This document shows, one piece after another, positions 19,749 to 30,948 of a stretch of 64,000 nucleotides of DNA. The notes under the pieces are model-generated. The model was not told where the DNA came from and ran no database searches. It saw only the letters and a program-made list of their open reading frames with translations. Made by a program: the position numbers and the translations under genes. This DNA is from Terriglobia bacterium (lineage in GTDB: Bacteria > Acidobacteriota > Terriglobia > Acidiferrales > UBA7541), in the NCBI GenBank assembly GCA_020072785.1, contig JAIQGG010000006.1, positions 168,493 to 232,492 of the forward strand, given 5' to 3'. Each line of letters begins with the position of its first letter. The stretch's first letter is position 1.

Positions 19749-21173
19749 TCAGCGCCCGAAGAGACCGGGGCTCAGCGCGAAAGAGATGATGTGATTGGGG
19801 AAGAGGCCGAAATAGAGGGTGCCCAGGACGCAGATCGTCAGCACCATGCTCACCGCCGCCGGGAAGGGCGCGCCGGCCGCTTCCTCGCGCGGCTCGCGCA
19901 TGTACATCACCACGATCAGGCGCAGGTAGTAATAGGCGCCGATCACGCTGTTGAGGCCCATGAGCACGGCCAGCCAGATCAGGTGCGATTGCAGCGCGGC
20001 CTTGAAAATGTAGAACTTGCCGAAGAAGCCCGCGGTGACCGGAAGGCCCAGCAGCGAGAGCAGGAAGACGCTCAGGGCGGCGGCGGCAAAGGGCTGGCGC
20101 TGTCCCAGGCCGGCGTAATCCTCGAGGTCGAGGTGCTTCTCCCCGGCGCCGCCGAGATGCGCGAGCACGGTGAAGGCCCCGAGCTTCGCCAGGGCGTAGG
20201 CCAGCAGGTAAAAGAGCACCGCGGCGACGCCGATCTCGCTGCGCGCGGCGAAAGCCACCAGCAGGTAGCCGGCGTGGGCGATGGAGCTGTAAGCCAGCAT
20301 GCGCTTGACGTTGGTCTGCACCAGCGCGCCCAGGTTGCCGGTGAACATGGTCAGCACGGCCAGCAGCCAGAAAGCCCAGAACCACAGTTGCGTGGCCGCC
20401 GGCACCATCACGAAGATGCGCAGCAGCAGCGCGAACGCCGCAGCCTTGGGGCCGGCGGAAAACAGCGCGGTAACCGGCGTGGGCGCGCCTTCGTAGACGT
20501 CCGGGGCCCACACCTGGAAGGGAGCGGCGGCGACCTTGAAGCCCAGGCCGACGAGAATCAGCGCCAGGCCCAGCTTGAGAACCGTGTCGGAAGCGTCCGC
20601 GGTGCCCATCTGCGTCAGCACCGTGGTGCCGGTCTTGCCGTAAACCAGGGCGATGCCGTAGAGGAAGAACGCGGTGGCGAACGAGCCCAGCAGGAAATAC
20701 TTCATCGCCGATTCACTGGACTTCAGAGTGTCGCGGCGGTAGCCGGCCAGGATGTAGCTGGAGATGGAGCTCATCTCCAGGCCGATGAAGGCGGTGAGCA
20801 ATTCTTGCGCCGAGGCCAGGACGCCCATACCGGCGGCGGCGAACAGCACCAAGGCGTAGAATTCCGCCGGGGCCAGGCGCTCGCGCGCTAGATAGGACGA
20901 CGAGCCGAGAACCACCAGGAAGACGACCAGGCCGATCAGCAGATGAAAGAAAAAGCTGAAGCCATCGGCGCGGATTAGGCCGCCGAAGGCCGTGCCGGGA
21001 TTGAGGGCCGCGAAGACCGCGCTGAGCGTCGCGGCGGCGGAGGCCAGCAGGGCGAGGGAGGAAAAGGCCTGGCGGCTGCGCACGAACGGCTGCAGGAGCA
21101 TGAGCAGCGTGCCGCCGGCACAGAAGACCAGCTCCGGCAGGACACGCAGAAAATCTTCGCGGAGAGGGAACAT
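19749..21173 (-). CDS. nuoN: NADH-quinone oxidoreductase subunit N (second cluster)
   Basis: A 474-residue NuoN (ND2), the antiporter-like subunit nearest the quinone module. FIGLEMSSISSYILAGY (conserved Glu), PFQVWAPDVYEGAPTPVTA and VQTNVKRMLAYSSIAHAGY (central Lys) are intact. Its ATG abuts the nuoM stop without a gap. It is the last gene of the minus-strand operon and converges on atpE. Compared with the copy at 16187-17707 it is about 30 residues shorter and clearly a separate paralogue, not a recent duplicate. Confidence 0.96.
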   Translation of the reverse strand: MFPLREDFLRVLPELVFCAGGTLLMLLQPFVRSRQAFSSLALLASAAATLSAVFAALNPGTAFGGLIRADGFSFFFHLLIGLVVFLVVLGSSSYLARERLAPAEFYALVLFAAAGMGVLASAQELLTAFIGLEMSSISSYILAGYRRDTLKSSESAMKYFLLGSFATAFFLYGIALVYGKTGTTVLTQMGTADASDTVLKLGLALILVGLGFKVAAAPFQVWAPDVYEGAPTPVTALFSAGPKAAAFALLLRIFVMVPAATQLWFWAFWLLAVLTMFTGNLGALVQTNVKRMLAYSSIAHAGYLLVAFAARSEIGVAAVLFYLLAYALAKLGAFTVLAHLGGAGEKHLDLEDYAGLGQRQPFAAAALSVFLLSLLGLPVTAGFFGKFYIFKAALQSHLIWLAVLMGLNSVIGAYYYLRLIVVMYMREPREEAAGAPFPAAVSMVLTICVLGTLYFGLFPNHIISFALSPGLFGR

Positions 21174-22769
21174 TTAACGGTTTCCGAGCCTTTCCACTGA
21201 AATTTGAGGTGCGCCGGGAATGCTGGCAGCCACGGGCGCGTTCAAAATTCCGGGCGCCTTCGGCGCGGCGGCTTCCTGGGCCTGGTTGCGCTGCATCTGG
21301 TCGAGGACGTTCTGGCAGGAGGCGGCGAAGCGCTGCGTGAACATGGCCGAGCCGATGCCCATCCACAGGATGACCACGGCCATGGCCGCTAGAATCCACT
21401 TTTCGCGCGCCGTGGCGTCCGGCAGCTCGCGGTTCTTTCCGTGGGTGACCTCGCCGAAGAAGACCCGCTGGTAGGACCACAGCAGGTAGCAGGCCGAGAG
21501 GATCACGCCCAGCGCGGCCCATACCGCCCAATTCCAGTGCCTCTGGTAGGTGCCCAGGAGGATCAGGTATTCCCCGACGAAGCCGTTGAGCAGCGGCAGG
21601 CCCAGCGAAGAGAGCGCCACGAAGAGGAAGAAGGCCGCGAGGCGCGGCATGGGCGTGGCCAGGCCGCCGTATTCCGCGATTTCGAAGGTGTGGCGGCGGT
21701 CGTAGAGCATGCCCACCAGGAGGAAGAGCGCGCCGGTGGAGATGCCGTGGTTGAGCATCTGGTAGACGGCGCCCTGCATGGAAATGTTATTGAAGGCGAA
21801 GATGCCCAGGACCACAAAGCCCAGGTGGCTGACCGAGGAGTAGGCCACCAGCTTCTTCAGGTTGGGCTGCACCAGCGCGACGAGCGCCCCGTAGATGATG
21901 CCGATGATGGCCAGCGCGGCCACCAGCGGCGCGGCGCGCCGCGATGCGCCGGGAAAGAGCGGCAGGCAGAAGCGGATCATGCCGTAGGTGCCCATCTTCA
22001 GCAGCACCCCAGCCAGGATCACCGAGCCCGCGGTGGGCGCTTCCACGTGCGCGTCGGGCAGCCAGGTGTGCAGCGGGAAGAGCGGCACCTTGATGGCGAA
22101 GGCCAGGAAGAAGGCGGCGAAGAGCAGCAGCTCGGCGCGCGGCGAGAGCACCACGAAGCCTGCCTGTAGCAGCTTCTGGATCGCCGGCAGGTCGAACGTG
22201 CCGGTAATGGTATAGAGCCAGACGATGCCCACCAGCATGAGGATCGAGCCGGCCATGGTGTACAGCACGAACTTGACGGCGGCGTAGATGCGCCGCTCGT
22301 GGCCCCAGATGCCGATCAGGAAGTACATGGGCAGAAGCATCACTTCCCAGAACAGGAAGAAGAGGAAGAGGTCCAGCGAGAGGAAGACACCGACAACGCC
22401 GACCTCCAGCAGGAGCAGCATGACGAAGAATTCCTTCACGCGGTGCTGGATGCTTTTCCACGACGCCAGGATGGAGATGGGCGTAAGGAAGGTCGTCAGG
22501 ATGACCAGAAAGAGGCTGATGCCGTCCACCCCGAGGTGATAGTGGATCGGCGGGGAAGCGATCCACGCGCGGAACTCTTCGAGGTGATAGCCGGCGGAGC
22601 CCAGCGGCACGGCCGGGATCAGCAGCAGCGAAAGGGCGAACTCGGCAACGGATATGGCCAGCGCCAGCCGGCGGATCCATTCCTGGTCCTCGCCGCGCAG
22701 CAGCAACAGACCCAGCGCGCCGAGCGCGGGAAGGAAAGTGAGAATCGTCAGCAAGTGTCCGCCAGCCAT
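21174..22769 (-). CDS. nuoM: NADH-quinone oxidoreductase subunit M (second cluster)
   Basis: A 531-residue NuoM (ND4). The conserved channel Glu is in FWEVMLLPMYFLIGIWG. HTWLPDAHVEAPTAGSVILA and NLKKLVAYSSVSHLGF carry the other family residues. The C-terminal 40 residues are a variable Ala/Pro-containing tail. It starts one base after nuoL ends. The central regions of the two NuoM copies align almost without gaps while flanks differ, as expected of old paralogues. Confidence 0.96.
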   Translation of the reverse strand: MAGGHLLTILTFLPALGALGLLLLRGEDQEWIRRLALAISVAEFALSLLLIPAVPLGSAGYHLEEFRAWIASPPIHYHLGVDGISLFLVILTTFLTPISILASWKSIQHRVKEFFVMLLLLEVGVVGVFLSLDLFLFFLFWEVMLLPMYFLIGIWGHERRIYAAVKFVLYTMAGSILMLVGIVWLYTITGTFDLPAIQKLLQAGFVVLSPRAELLLFAAFFLAFAIKVPLFPLHTWLPDAHVEAPTAGSVILAGVLLKMGTYGMIRFCLPLFPGASRRAAPLVAALAIIGIIYGALVALVQPNLKKLVAYSSVSHLGFVVLGIFAFNNISMQGAVYQMLNHGISTGALFLLVGMLYDRRHTFEIAEYGGLATPMPRLAAFFLFVALSSLGLPLLNGFVGEYLILLGTYQRHWNWAVWAALGVILSACYLLWSYQRVFFGEVTHGKNRELPDATAREKWILAAMAVVILWMGIGSAMFTQRFAASCQNVLDQMQRNQAQEAAAPKAPGILNAPVAASIPGAPQISVERLGNR

Positions 22770-22770
22770 C

Positions 22771-24759
22771 TCAGGGCACCATTCCCACGGCCGGTTTCAG
22801 CAGCGGCCAGAAAATCGCCAGAATCACCACGATCGCACCGATCACCACCCACACGGCGTAGCTCCGCGTGTTCCCGGACTGCACGCGGCGCAGGCGGTCG
22901 CCGAGGGCGGTGGCGCCCTGGGCCACGCCGTTGACCGCGCCGTCGATGCCCGCGGCATCCACGCTCCGCCACAGGACATTGTCGGAGATCCAGGCGAGCG
23001 GGCCGACGATCAGCGCGGCGTAGATTTCGTCCACGTAATATTTGTTGAGCAGCGTCGTGTAGACGCCCTGGAAGGAATTGGCCAGGCGCTCGGCCGTGCC
23101 GGGCTTGCGGATGTACATCCAGAAGGCGACCAGGAAGCCGGCCAGCGCCGTGAACACGGCGACCCCGGCCATGGTCAGTTCGAGCGAGCGCCCCGCGGCC
23201 TCCGCCGCCGGCCCCGCGGCTTCCGCAGCGGCCTCCGCGCCTCCGGCGCCGAAGACCGGGGCGAGGAACGCCGCGAAGTGATCCGGACCGCCCCAGAAGG
23301 CCGGCGCGGCCATCCAGCCGCCCGCAATCGAGAGCACGGCGAGAATCACCAGCGGCACCAGTATGCTCTTCGGCGATTCGTGCACGTGCACGTGATGCTC
23401 GTCGAAGCGCGGCTGGCCGTGAAAGGTCAGGAAAATCAGCCGGAACATGTAGAACGCGGTCAGCAGGGCGCTGAACAGGCCGGCGGCGTACAGGATATGC
23501 CCGCCCGTTTCGCTCTGGAAGGCGCTGAACAGGATGGCGTCCTTGCTGAAAAAGCCGGCAAAGAGCGGCGCGCCGGCGATGGCCAGCGTGCCCATGAGCA
23601 TGGTCAGGTAGGTCCAGCGAATCTTGCCGCTGAGGCCGCCCATGCGGCGCATGTCCTGCTCCCCGCCCATGGCGTGGATGACGCTGCCCGCGGCCAGGAA
23701 GAGCAGGGCCTTGAAGAAGGCGTGGGTCATCAGGTGGAAGATGCCCGCGGAAAACGCGCCCACGCCGCAAGCCAGGAACATGTAGCCGAGCTGGCTGACC
23801 GTCGAGTAGGCCAGCACTTTCTTGATGTCCGTCTGCACCAGGCCGATGGTGGCGGCGAAGAGAGCCGTGGCGGCGCCGGTGATGGCCACGACCAGCATGG
23901 CCGTGGGAGCGTGGGTGAAGAGCACGTGCGAGCGCGCCACGACGTAGACGCCCGCGGTGACCATGGTCGCGGCGTGAATCAGCGCGCTGACCGGCGTGGG
24001 GCCTTCCATGGCGTCCGGCAGCCAGACGTACAGCGGAATCTGCGCCGATTTTCCGGTGGCGCCCATGAACAGCAGCAGGCAGGCCGCGGTCACGACGCCC
24101 ACCTGACCCAGCGCGTCCGCCTGCAGCGGCGCGGCCTTGGCGAACAGCGGCACGAAATCCAGCGTGCCGAAGGTGCGGTAGAGCAGGAACATCCCGAGCA
24201 TGAAGCCGAAATCGCCGATGCGGTTGACGATGAACGCTTTCTTTCCGGCGTCGGAGGCCGACTTCTTCAGGAAGTAGAAGCCGATGAGCAGGTAGCTCGA
24301 CAGGCCCACGCCCTCCCAGCCCACGAAGAGCACCACGTAATTCGCGCCCAGCACCAGAATCAGCATGAAGAACATGAACAGATTCAGGTAGGAGAAGAAG
24401 CGGTAGTAGCCGCCCTCGTGCGCCATGTAGCCCATCGAATAGATGTGGATGAGCCAGCCGACCCCGGTGACCACCATAAGCATCACGATCGTGAGCTGGT
24501 CCACCTGCAGGTCGAAGCCGGCGCGGAAATTTCCGGCCGTGATCCAGGTGAAGTACTGCTGCACCCAGGGAATCTGGTCGGGACGAAGCTGCAGGAATTC
24601 GCGCACGCACTCCAGCGCGGCCAGGAACGACAGCCCGGTGGAACCGACGGCGACGGCGCTGACGGTCTTGTTCGGCCATTTCGCGCCCAAAAGGCCATTG
24701 ATGGCCGCACCCAGCAGCGGCAGCAGCGGAATGATCCACAGATGAGTGAGTATGGGCAT
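22771..24759 (-). CDS. nuoL: NADH-quinone oxidoreductase subunit L (second cluster)
   Basis: A 662-residue NuoL (ND5). GWEGVGLSSYLLIGFYF, KKAFIVNRIGDFGF, QIPLYVWLPDAMEGPTPVSA, VQTDIKKVLAYSTVSQLGYMF and LMTHAFFKALLFL are present in order. The YVDEIYAALIVGPL segment then leads to the lateral helix. An Ala/Gly-rich loop (AEAAAEAAGPAAEAAGRS) interrupts the region before the last helices. Its ATG overlaps the nuoK stop (TGATG), so the pair is translationally coupled. Confidence 0.96.
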   Translation of the reverse strand: MPILTHLWIIPLLPLLGAAINGLLGAKWPNKTVSAVAVGSTGLSFLAALECVREFLQLRPDQIPWVQQYFTWITAGNFRAGFDLQVDQLTIVMLMVVTGVGWLIHIYSMGYMAHEGGYYRFFSYLNLFMFFMLILVLGANYVVLFVGWEGVGLSSYLLIGFYFLKKSASDAGKKAFIVNRIGDFGFMLGMFLLYRTFGTLDFVPLFAKAAPLQADALGQVGVVTAACLLLFMGATGKSAQIPLYVWLPDAMEGPTPVSALIHAATMVTAGVYVVARSHVLFTHAPTAMLVVAITGAATALFAATIGLVQTDIKKVLAYSTVSQLGYMFLACGVGAFSAGIFHLMTHAFFKALLFLAAGSVIHAMGGEQDMRRMGGLSGKIRWTYLTMLMGTLAIAGAPLFAGFFSKDAILFSAFQSETGGHILYAAGLFSALLTAFYMFRLIFLTFHGQPRFDEHHVHVHESPKSILVPLVILAVLSIAGGWMAAPAFWGGPDHFAAFLAPVFGAGGAEAAAEAAGPAAEAAGRSLELTMAGVAVFTALAGFLVAFWMYIRKPGTAERLANSFQGVYTTLLNKYYVDEIYAALIVGPLAWISDNVLWRSVDAAGIDGAVNGVAQGATALGDRLRRVQSGNTRSYAVWVVIGAIVVILAIFWPLLKPAVGMVP

Positions 24760-25061
24760 CAGAATTTCAACAGGTTCACGCGCTCGACGTTCAGCGACTG
24801 CCGGTTCCGCGCGATCAGAATAACAATCCCCAGTCCGACAGCGGCTTCCGCCGCCGCGACCACGATCACAAACAGCACGAACACCTGCCCGTCCAGCTTG
24901 CCTAGGGCCTGGCTGAAGGCCACGAAGGCCAGGTTGACGGCGTTGAGCATCAGCTCGATGGACATGAAAATGGTGATGATGTTGCGTTTGAAGACAAAGG
25001 CCACGACGCCCAATCCGAACAGGATTGCGCTGAGAACCAGGTAGTAGTTCGTCGGCACCAT
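24759..25061 (-). CDS. nuoK: NADH-quinone oxidoreductase subunit K (second cluster)
   Basis: A 100-residue NuoK (ND4L) with the conserved glutamates in [14 protein letters not shown] and [15 protein letters not shown]. It lies two bases after nuoJ and overlaps nuoL, as in classical complex I operons. Normal length and intact. Confidence 0.95.
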   Translation of the reverse strand: MVPTNYYLVLSAILFGLGVVAFVFKRNIITIFMSIELMLNAVNLAFVAFSQALGKLDGQVFVLFVIVVAAAEAAVGLGIVILIARNRQSLNVERVNLLKF

Positions 25062-25063
25062 GC

Positions 25064-25564
25064 TTATTTCTCCCGCTGGGCCAACACCAGCGCGCCCAGG
25101 ATGGCCACTAGAATCAGGAACGACGTCAGCTCGAAGGGATAGACGAACTCGCGAAAGAGCAGGTTGGCCAGCGCCCGCGTGGAGGCGGCGCCCTGCGGAG
25201 CCGCGCCTGCGGCCGTCACCGGCGTGGACCGGGCCACGGCGGCGGCGAGAAAGCCGGCCAGGGCCACGGCCAGGGGGATGCCCGCCGTGCCCGCGAGGCG
25301 CGACACGTTCGTGCGCTCTTCCTCGCCGGCGTTGAGCAGCATGATCACGAAGACGAAGAGCACCATGATCGCGCCGGCGTAGACGATGATCTGCACCGCG
25401 GCCACGAACTCCGCGCCGAGCAGCAGGTACAGCCCGGCCAGCGCGACCATCACCACGATCAGCGCCAGCGCGCTGCGGATCGGATGCCGCGCTACGACCA
25501 GGCTCAGGGCTCCGCCCACGGCCAGCGCGGCCAGCACGAAGAAGAGGATCAGTTGCGGGGTCAT
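25064..25564 (-). CDS. nuoJ: NADH-quinone oxidoreductase subunit J (second cluster)
   Basis: A 166-residue NuoJ (ND6) with the third-helix signature [20 protein letters not shown]. The start at 25564 ([14 protein letters not shown]) is chosen because it leaves a clean first helix. An in-frame codon at 25609 would add 15 residues overlapping the nuoH stop. It sits between nuoH (34-base gap) and nuoK (two bases). Confidence 0.93.
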   Translation of the reverse strand: MTPQLILFFVLAALAVGGALSLVVARHPIRSALALIVVMVALAGLYLLLGAEFVAAVQIIVYAGAIMVLFVFVIMLLNAGEEERTNVSRLAGTAGIPLAVALAGFLAAAVARSTPVTAAGAAPQGAASTRALANLLFREFVYPFELTSFLILVAILGALVLAQREK

Positions 25565-25598
25565 CGTGGGCACGCTTCCCGGGAAATCGCGCGGGGCC

Positions 25599-26834
25599 TC
25601 ACTGTCCACCCCACTTCAGAATGGCCAGGCTGGTGAGCACCACGTTGGCGATGGAAACCGGCAGCAGCAGCTTCCAGCCGAAACTCATGAGCTGGTCGTA
25701 ACGCAGACGCGGCAGCGTGGCCCGCGCCCACACGTAAATGAACAGGAAGACGAAAATCTTGGAGAGAAACCAGAACGGCCCCTGGATGTACGAGGTCACG
25801 GGCGGCACCAGGGCGAAGAGCGCCCCCAGTCCGCAGAACGCCGCGCCCACGCCGGGCAGCACGAGCTTCCCGAAGATCGTCTCGTAGCGGATGCCGTCCC
25901 AGATGACGAACAGCCCGAAGCCCGCCAGCAGCACGCTGGGCAGGAAATGCGTCCAGGCCCAGGCCGGCGTGGAAGGGAAGGGCGAGATCCAGCCGCCGAA
26001 GAACAGGATGGTGGCCAGGCAGGAGACCGCGATCATGTTCGCGTATTCGCCCATGAAGAACATGGCGAACTTGAAGCTGGCGTATTCGGTGTGGAAGCCG
26101 GCGACCAGTTCGGATTCCGCTTCGGCCAGGTCGAATGGGGCGCGGTTGGTCTCCGCGACGGCGGCGATGAAGTAGCACAGGAAGCCGAGGATCTGCGGGG
26201 CCGGCCCGGCCAGGATGTTCCAGCGCGGCAGAATTCCCCACAGCATGCGGCCCTCCTGCGCGGTGATGATGTCGCGCAGGCTGAAGCTGCCGGCCAGCAG
26301 CAGCACGCCGACCACGGACAGCGTCAGCGCCAGCTCGTAGCTGATCATCTGCGCCGAGCTGCGCAGGCCGCCGAGCAGCGAGTACTTGCTGTTGGAGGCC
26401 CAGCCGCCCAGAGCGATGCCGTATACGCCGAGGGCGGTGATGGCGAAGAGCACCAGCAGGCCGATGTTGAGGTCGGCGATGCCCAGGTGCGTCTCGTAGC
26501 CGAAGATGCGGATGGGCTCCGGCCCGAAGGGAATGACCGCCAGCGTGGTCAGTCCCAGGGCCAGCGTGAGCGCGGGCGCGAGGAAGTACACCAGCCGATC
26601 CACGCCCGCGGGCGTGGGGTCTTCCTTGAAAAGAAACTTGAGGCCATCGGCCGCGGGCTGCAGCAGGCCGTGCGGCCCGACGCGGTACGGTCCCCAGCGC
26701 GACTGCATGTGCGCGATCATCTTGCGCTCGAACCAGGTGAGATAAGCGAGCACGGTCAGGACGATGAAGAGCAGCAAGCCGCTCTTGACGAGGGTGGTGA
26801 TCAGGAACGCATGTTGGAGGAAGAGTTCTTTCAC
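25599..26834 (-). CDS. nuoH: NADH-quinone oxidoreductase subunit H (second cluster), enlarged
   Basis: A 411-residue NuoH (ND1) starting with GTG at 26834 that overlaps the nuoG stop (GTGA). ERKMIAHMQSRWGPYRVGPHG, AETNRAPFDLAEAESELV and ARATLPRLRYDQLM identify it and supply the quinone-tunnel residues. As in the first-cluster copy, about 60 residues (roughly 283-351) are inserted between LFFGGW and GPFWFLSK, with two extra hydrophobic stretches. A longer start at 26876 would only re-use nuoG coding sequence. Confidence 0.95.
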   Translation of the reverse strand: MKELFLQHAFLITTLVKSGLLLFIVLTVLAYLTWFERKMIAHMQSRWGPYRVGPHGLLQPAADGLKFLFKEDPTPAGVDRLVYFLAPALTLALGLTTLAVIPFGPEPIRIFGYETHLGIADLNIGLLVLFAITALGVYGIALGGWASNSKYSLLGGLRSSAQMISYELALTLSVVGVLLLAGSFSLRDIITAQEGRMLWGILPRWNILAGPAPQILGFLCYFIAAVAETNRAPFDLAEAESELVAGFHTEYASFKFAMFFMGEYANMIAVSCLATILFFGGWISPFPSTPAWAWTHFLPSVLLAGFGLFVIWDGIRYETIFGKLVLPGVGAAFCGLGALFALVPPVTSYIQGPFWFLSKIFVFLFIYVWARATLPRLRYDQLMSFGWKLLLPVSIANVVLTSLAILKWGGQ

Positions 26835-29071
26835 GGCTTGGCTTCGTTCTCCGGGAGTGCATCCATCAAAGTGCAATAGCGCCCCAGCGTGCCGCTGGTG
26901 AACAGCGTGTCCCGCGCCGAGAAGATCAGGCCCGCGGGCACGTCGTACGGGGCGTGGCCGTTGCGCGGCACCGCGATGCGCGCGGGCTCGGCGCCGCCGG
27001 TGAGCAACCCGGCCTGCGCCACGTCGTAGCCCTCGACCGCCTTGCCAATCTCTTCGAACACGGCTTCCGGCGTGCGGTAGTGGAAGGCCTTGCCCGCTCC
27101 CAGCTTTTCCATCTGGTGGGAGAGAATGCGCAGCAGGTCGAAATCGCTGCGCGGGCCCATCACTTCCGCTCCCTTGTGCAGGAGCTGGATCTCGCCGGCG
27201 GTGTTCGTCACCGAGCCGTCCTTTTCATAGGCGGACGCGGCGGGGAAGACGATGTCGGCCTGCTGCGCAGTTTCCGTCAGAAACAGTTCGTGCACGATGA
27301 GCAGCTCGAGATTGCCGCGGCCGCCGTCGCGCTTGCCAAAGTGCTTCAGCGGGTTGGCCCCGACCACGTACAGGGCCTTGAGCTTCCCGGCTTGCGCGGC
27401 CTCCACCATCTTCGATGCGCTCAGCCCGGCCCGGGCCGGAAGCGGGCTGCCCCAAAGCTTTTCGAAGGCATTGCGCGCATGGGCATCCTCCACGCTGGCG
27501 TAGCCCGGCAGACGGTCGGGGAGCAGGCCGAGGTCCGCGGCGCCGCGCGAATTCGCGTAATCGCCGAGGGCCATGTAGCGCACGCGGCCGGAAAGTTTTG
27601 AGCCGAAAGCGACGAGCTCGGCGATGGCCGCTCCGGTAATTTCCGCGCCGAAGACGATGGCCAGATCCGTTTCGGTCTCGAGCTGGGCCTTGAGCGCGGT
27701 GAGCTCGCTCACCAGTTCCGGCGTGAGCGCTTCCTTGCCCTGCGCCAGCCAGCGTACCGCGGCGGCTTCCTGCCCCGCGCCCAGCCGGAGGTACTGATTG
27801 GCTTTGCGGCGGAGCTTGATCTCGCCGGCGTTCAGGATGTAAAGCCGCGCGCCGTTGTGCCGGATGGCGGAGCGGATCTGCCAGGCCACCAGCGGATTCT
27901 GCTGCGTGGGGTCGTTGCCGATGAGCAGGACGGCCGTAGCTTGCTCGAGATCGCCCATGCCCAGCTGTTTTTCCGCGGCGTTTTCGCCGAGCGCGGCGTG
28001 CAGCCCGGCGTAGTCGGCGGTGCGGTGGTGGTCCATGTTGTTGGTGCCGAAGGTGGCGCGCGCCAGGCGCTGCAGCAGGTAGTTCTCTTCGTTGGAGGTG
28101 CGGTTGGAGCCGATGACTCCGATGGCATCCCCGCCTGAAGCGTCCAGCACCTGCTTCAGCCGCGTGGCCGCCGCCTCCGCGGCCTCTTCCCAGGAGACCG
28201 GGTAGAGCCTGCCGTCCTTGCGCAGCAGCGGCTGGCGGATGCGCTCGGGGTGCTTGGTGAAGTCGAAGCCGAAGCGGCCCTTCACGCACAGAAATTCCTT
28301 GTTGATGCCGGAGAGGTCGCGGTTGTTGGAGCGCAGGATCTCGTGATTGCGCACGCTCAGCGTCGTTTTGCAGCCGTTCGAGCAGTGCGTGCACACGGTG
28401 GAGACGTACTGCATCTCCCACGGCCGCGTCTTGTAGCGGTACGTGCCGCTGGTAAGCGCGCCGACCGGGCAGATGTCGATGCACATGCCGCACTCTTCGC
28501 ACTCCAGATGATCGCCGGCGTTGGGGATGATCACGCTGTTCACGCCGCGCAGGCCCACGCCCAGCGCCTTCACGTCCATGCCCTCATCGCACACGCGCAC
28601 GCAGCGGAAGCACAGGATGCACCGCGGCGCGTCGTAATAGACCAGCTCCGACCACTTCTCCTCTGGGCGGTGAACCTTCTCCTCGATGAAACGGCTGGAG
28701 TCCGCTCCGTAACGGAAAACCATGTCCTGCAGTTCGCACTCCCCGCCCTTGTCGCACACCGGGCAGTCCAGCGGGTGGTTGGTCAGCAGGAATTCCAGCA
28801 TGGCCTTGCGCGCCTGGCGCACCTGCTCGGAGTCCGTGCGCACCACCATGCCTTCGGCCGCCACCAGCGTGCACGCCGTGGCCAGCTTGGGCGCCTTTTC
28901 CACTTCCACCAGGCACATGCGGCAGGCCGCTTGCAGCGACAGGCCGGGGTAGTAGCAGAACGACGGAACCTCCGTCCCGATGCGCCGCGCCGCTTCGATC
29001 ACCAGCGTCCCCGGCGCGACCTGCACTTCCCGGTCGTTGATCTTCATCGTCACTAGCTTCTGGTCGGCCAT
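26831..29071 (-). CDS. nuoG: NADH-quinone oxidoreductase subunit G (second cluster)
   Basis: A 746-residue NuoG, the large iron-sulfur subunit that carries electrons from NuoF to NuoI. An N-terminal 2Fe-2S domain has its ligands in FCYYPGLSLQAACRMCLVE and CDKGGEC. The His-ligated cluster motif is HPLDCPVC, and a 4Fe-4S pair is in RCILCFRCVRVC and CEECGMCIDICPVGAL. A further cluster motif (CTHCSNGC, then a distant FLCVKGRFG Cys) leads into the molybdopterin-oxidoreductase-like body. The start at 29071 gives MADQKLVTMKINDREV; an apparent longer frame upstream is a shadow of nuoF. It overlaps nuoH by four bases. Only this cluster carries a NuoG. Confidence 0.96.
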   Translation of the reverse strand: MADQKLVTMKINDREVQVAPGTLVIEAARRIGTEVPSFCYYPGLSLQAACRMCLVEVEKAPKLATACTLVAAEGMVVRTDSEQVRQARKAMLEFLLTNHPLDCPVCDKGGECELQDMVFRYGADSSRFIEEKVHRPEEKWSELVYYDAPRCILCFRCVRVCDEGMDVKALGVGLRGVNSVIIPNAGDHLECEECGMCIDICPVGALTSGTYRYKTRPWEMQYVSTVCTHCSNGCKTTLSVRNHEILRSNNRDLSGINKEFLCVKGRFGFDFTKHPERIRQPLLRKDGRLYPVSWEEAAEAAATRLKQVLDASGGDAIGVIGSNRTSNEENYLLQRLARATFGTNNMDHHRTADYAGLHAALGENAAEKQLGMGDLEQATAVLLIGNDPTQQNPLVAWQIRSAIRHNGARLYILNAGEIKLRRKANQYLRLGAGQEAAAVRWLAQGKEALTPELVSELTALKAQLETETDLAIVFGAEITGAAIAELVAFGSKLSGRVRYMALGDYANSRGAADLGLLPDRLPGYASVEDAHARNAFEKLWGSPLPARAGLSASKMVEAAQAGKLKALYVVGANPLKHFGKRDGGRGNLELLIVHELFLTETAQQADIVFPAASAYEKDGSVTNTAGEIQLLHKGAEVMGPRSDFDLLRILSHQMEKLGAGKAFHYRTPEAVFEEIGKAVEGYDVAQAGLLTGGAEPARIAVPRNGHAPYDVPAGLIFSARDTLFTSGTLGRYCTLMDALPENEAKP

Positions 29072-29076
29072 GGTTC

Positions 29077-30891
<1,815 letters not shown>

Positions 30892-30948
30892 GATGTTTTT
30901 ACAGTCCAGTTCTTCCGCGGCCTTTTCGGCCGAATCTCTTCTGCGGCC

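Noticed and set aside
22654-25044. A nearly 800-residue plus-strand frame opposite nuoL and nuoK
   Set aside because: It is Gln/Arg/His-rich, typical of the antisense of membrane-protein genes, and has no motif.
25565-25598. A nuoI gene hidden between nuoJ and nuoH, or nuoB between nuoA and nuoC
   Set aside because: The gaps are only 34 and 25 bases; neither frame contains the CxxCxxCxxxCP motifs of NuoI or the Cys pattern of NuoB.
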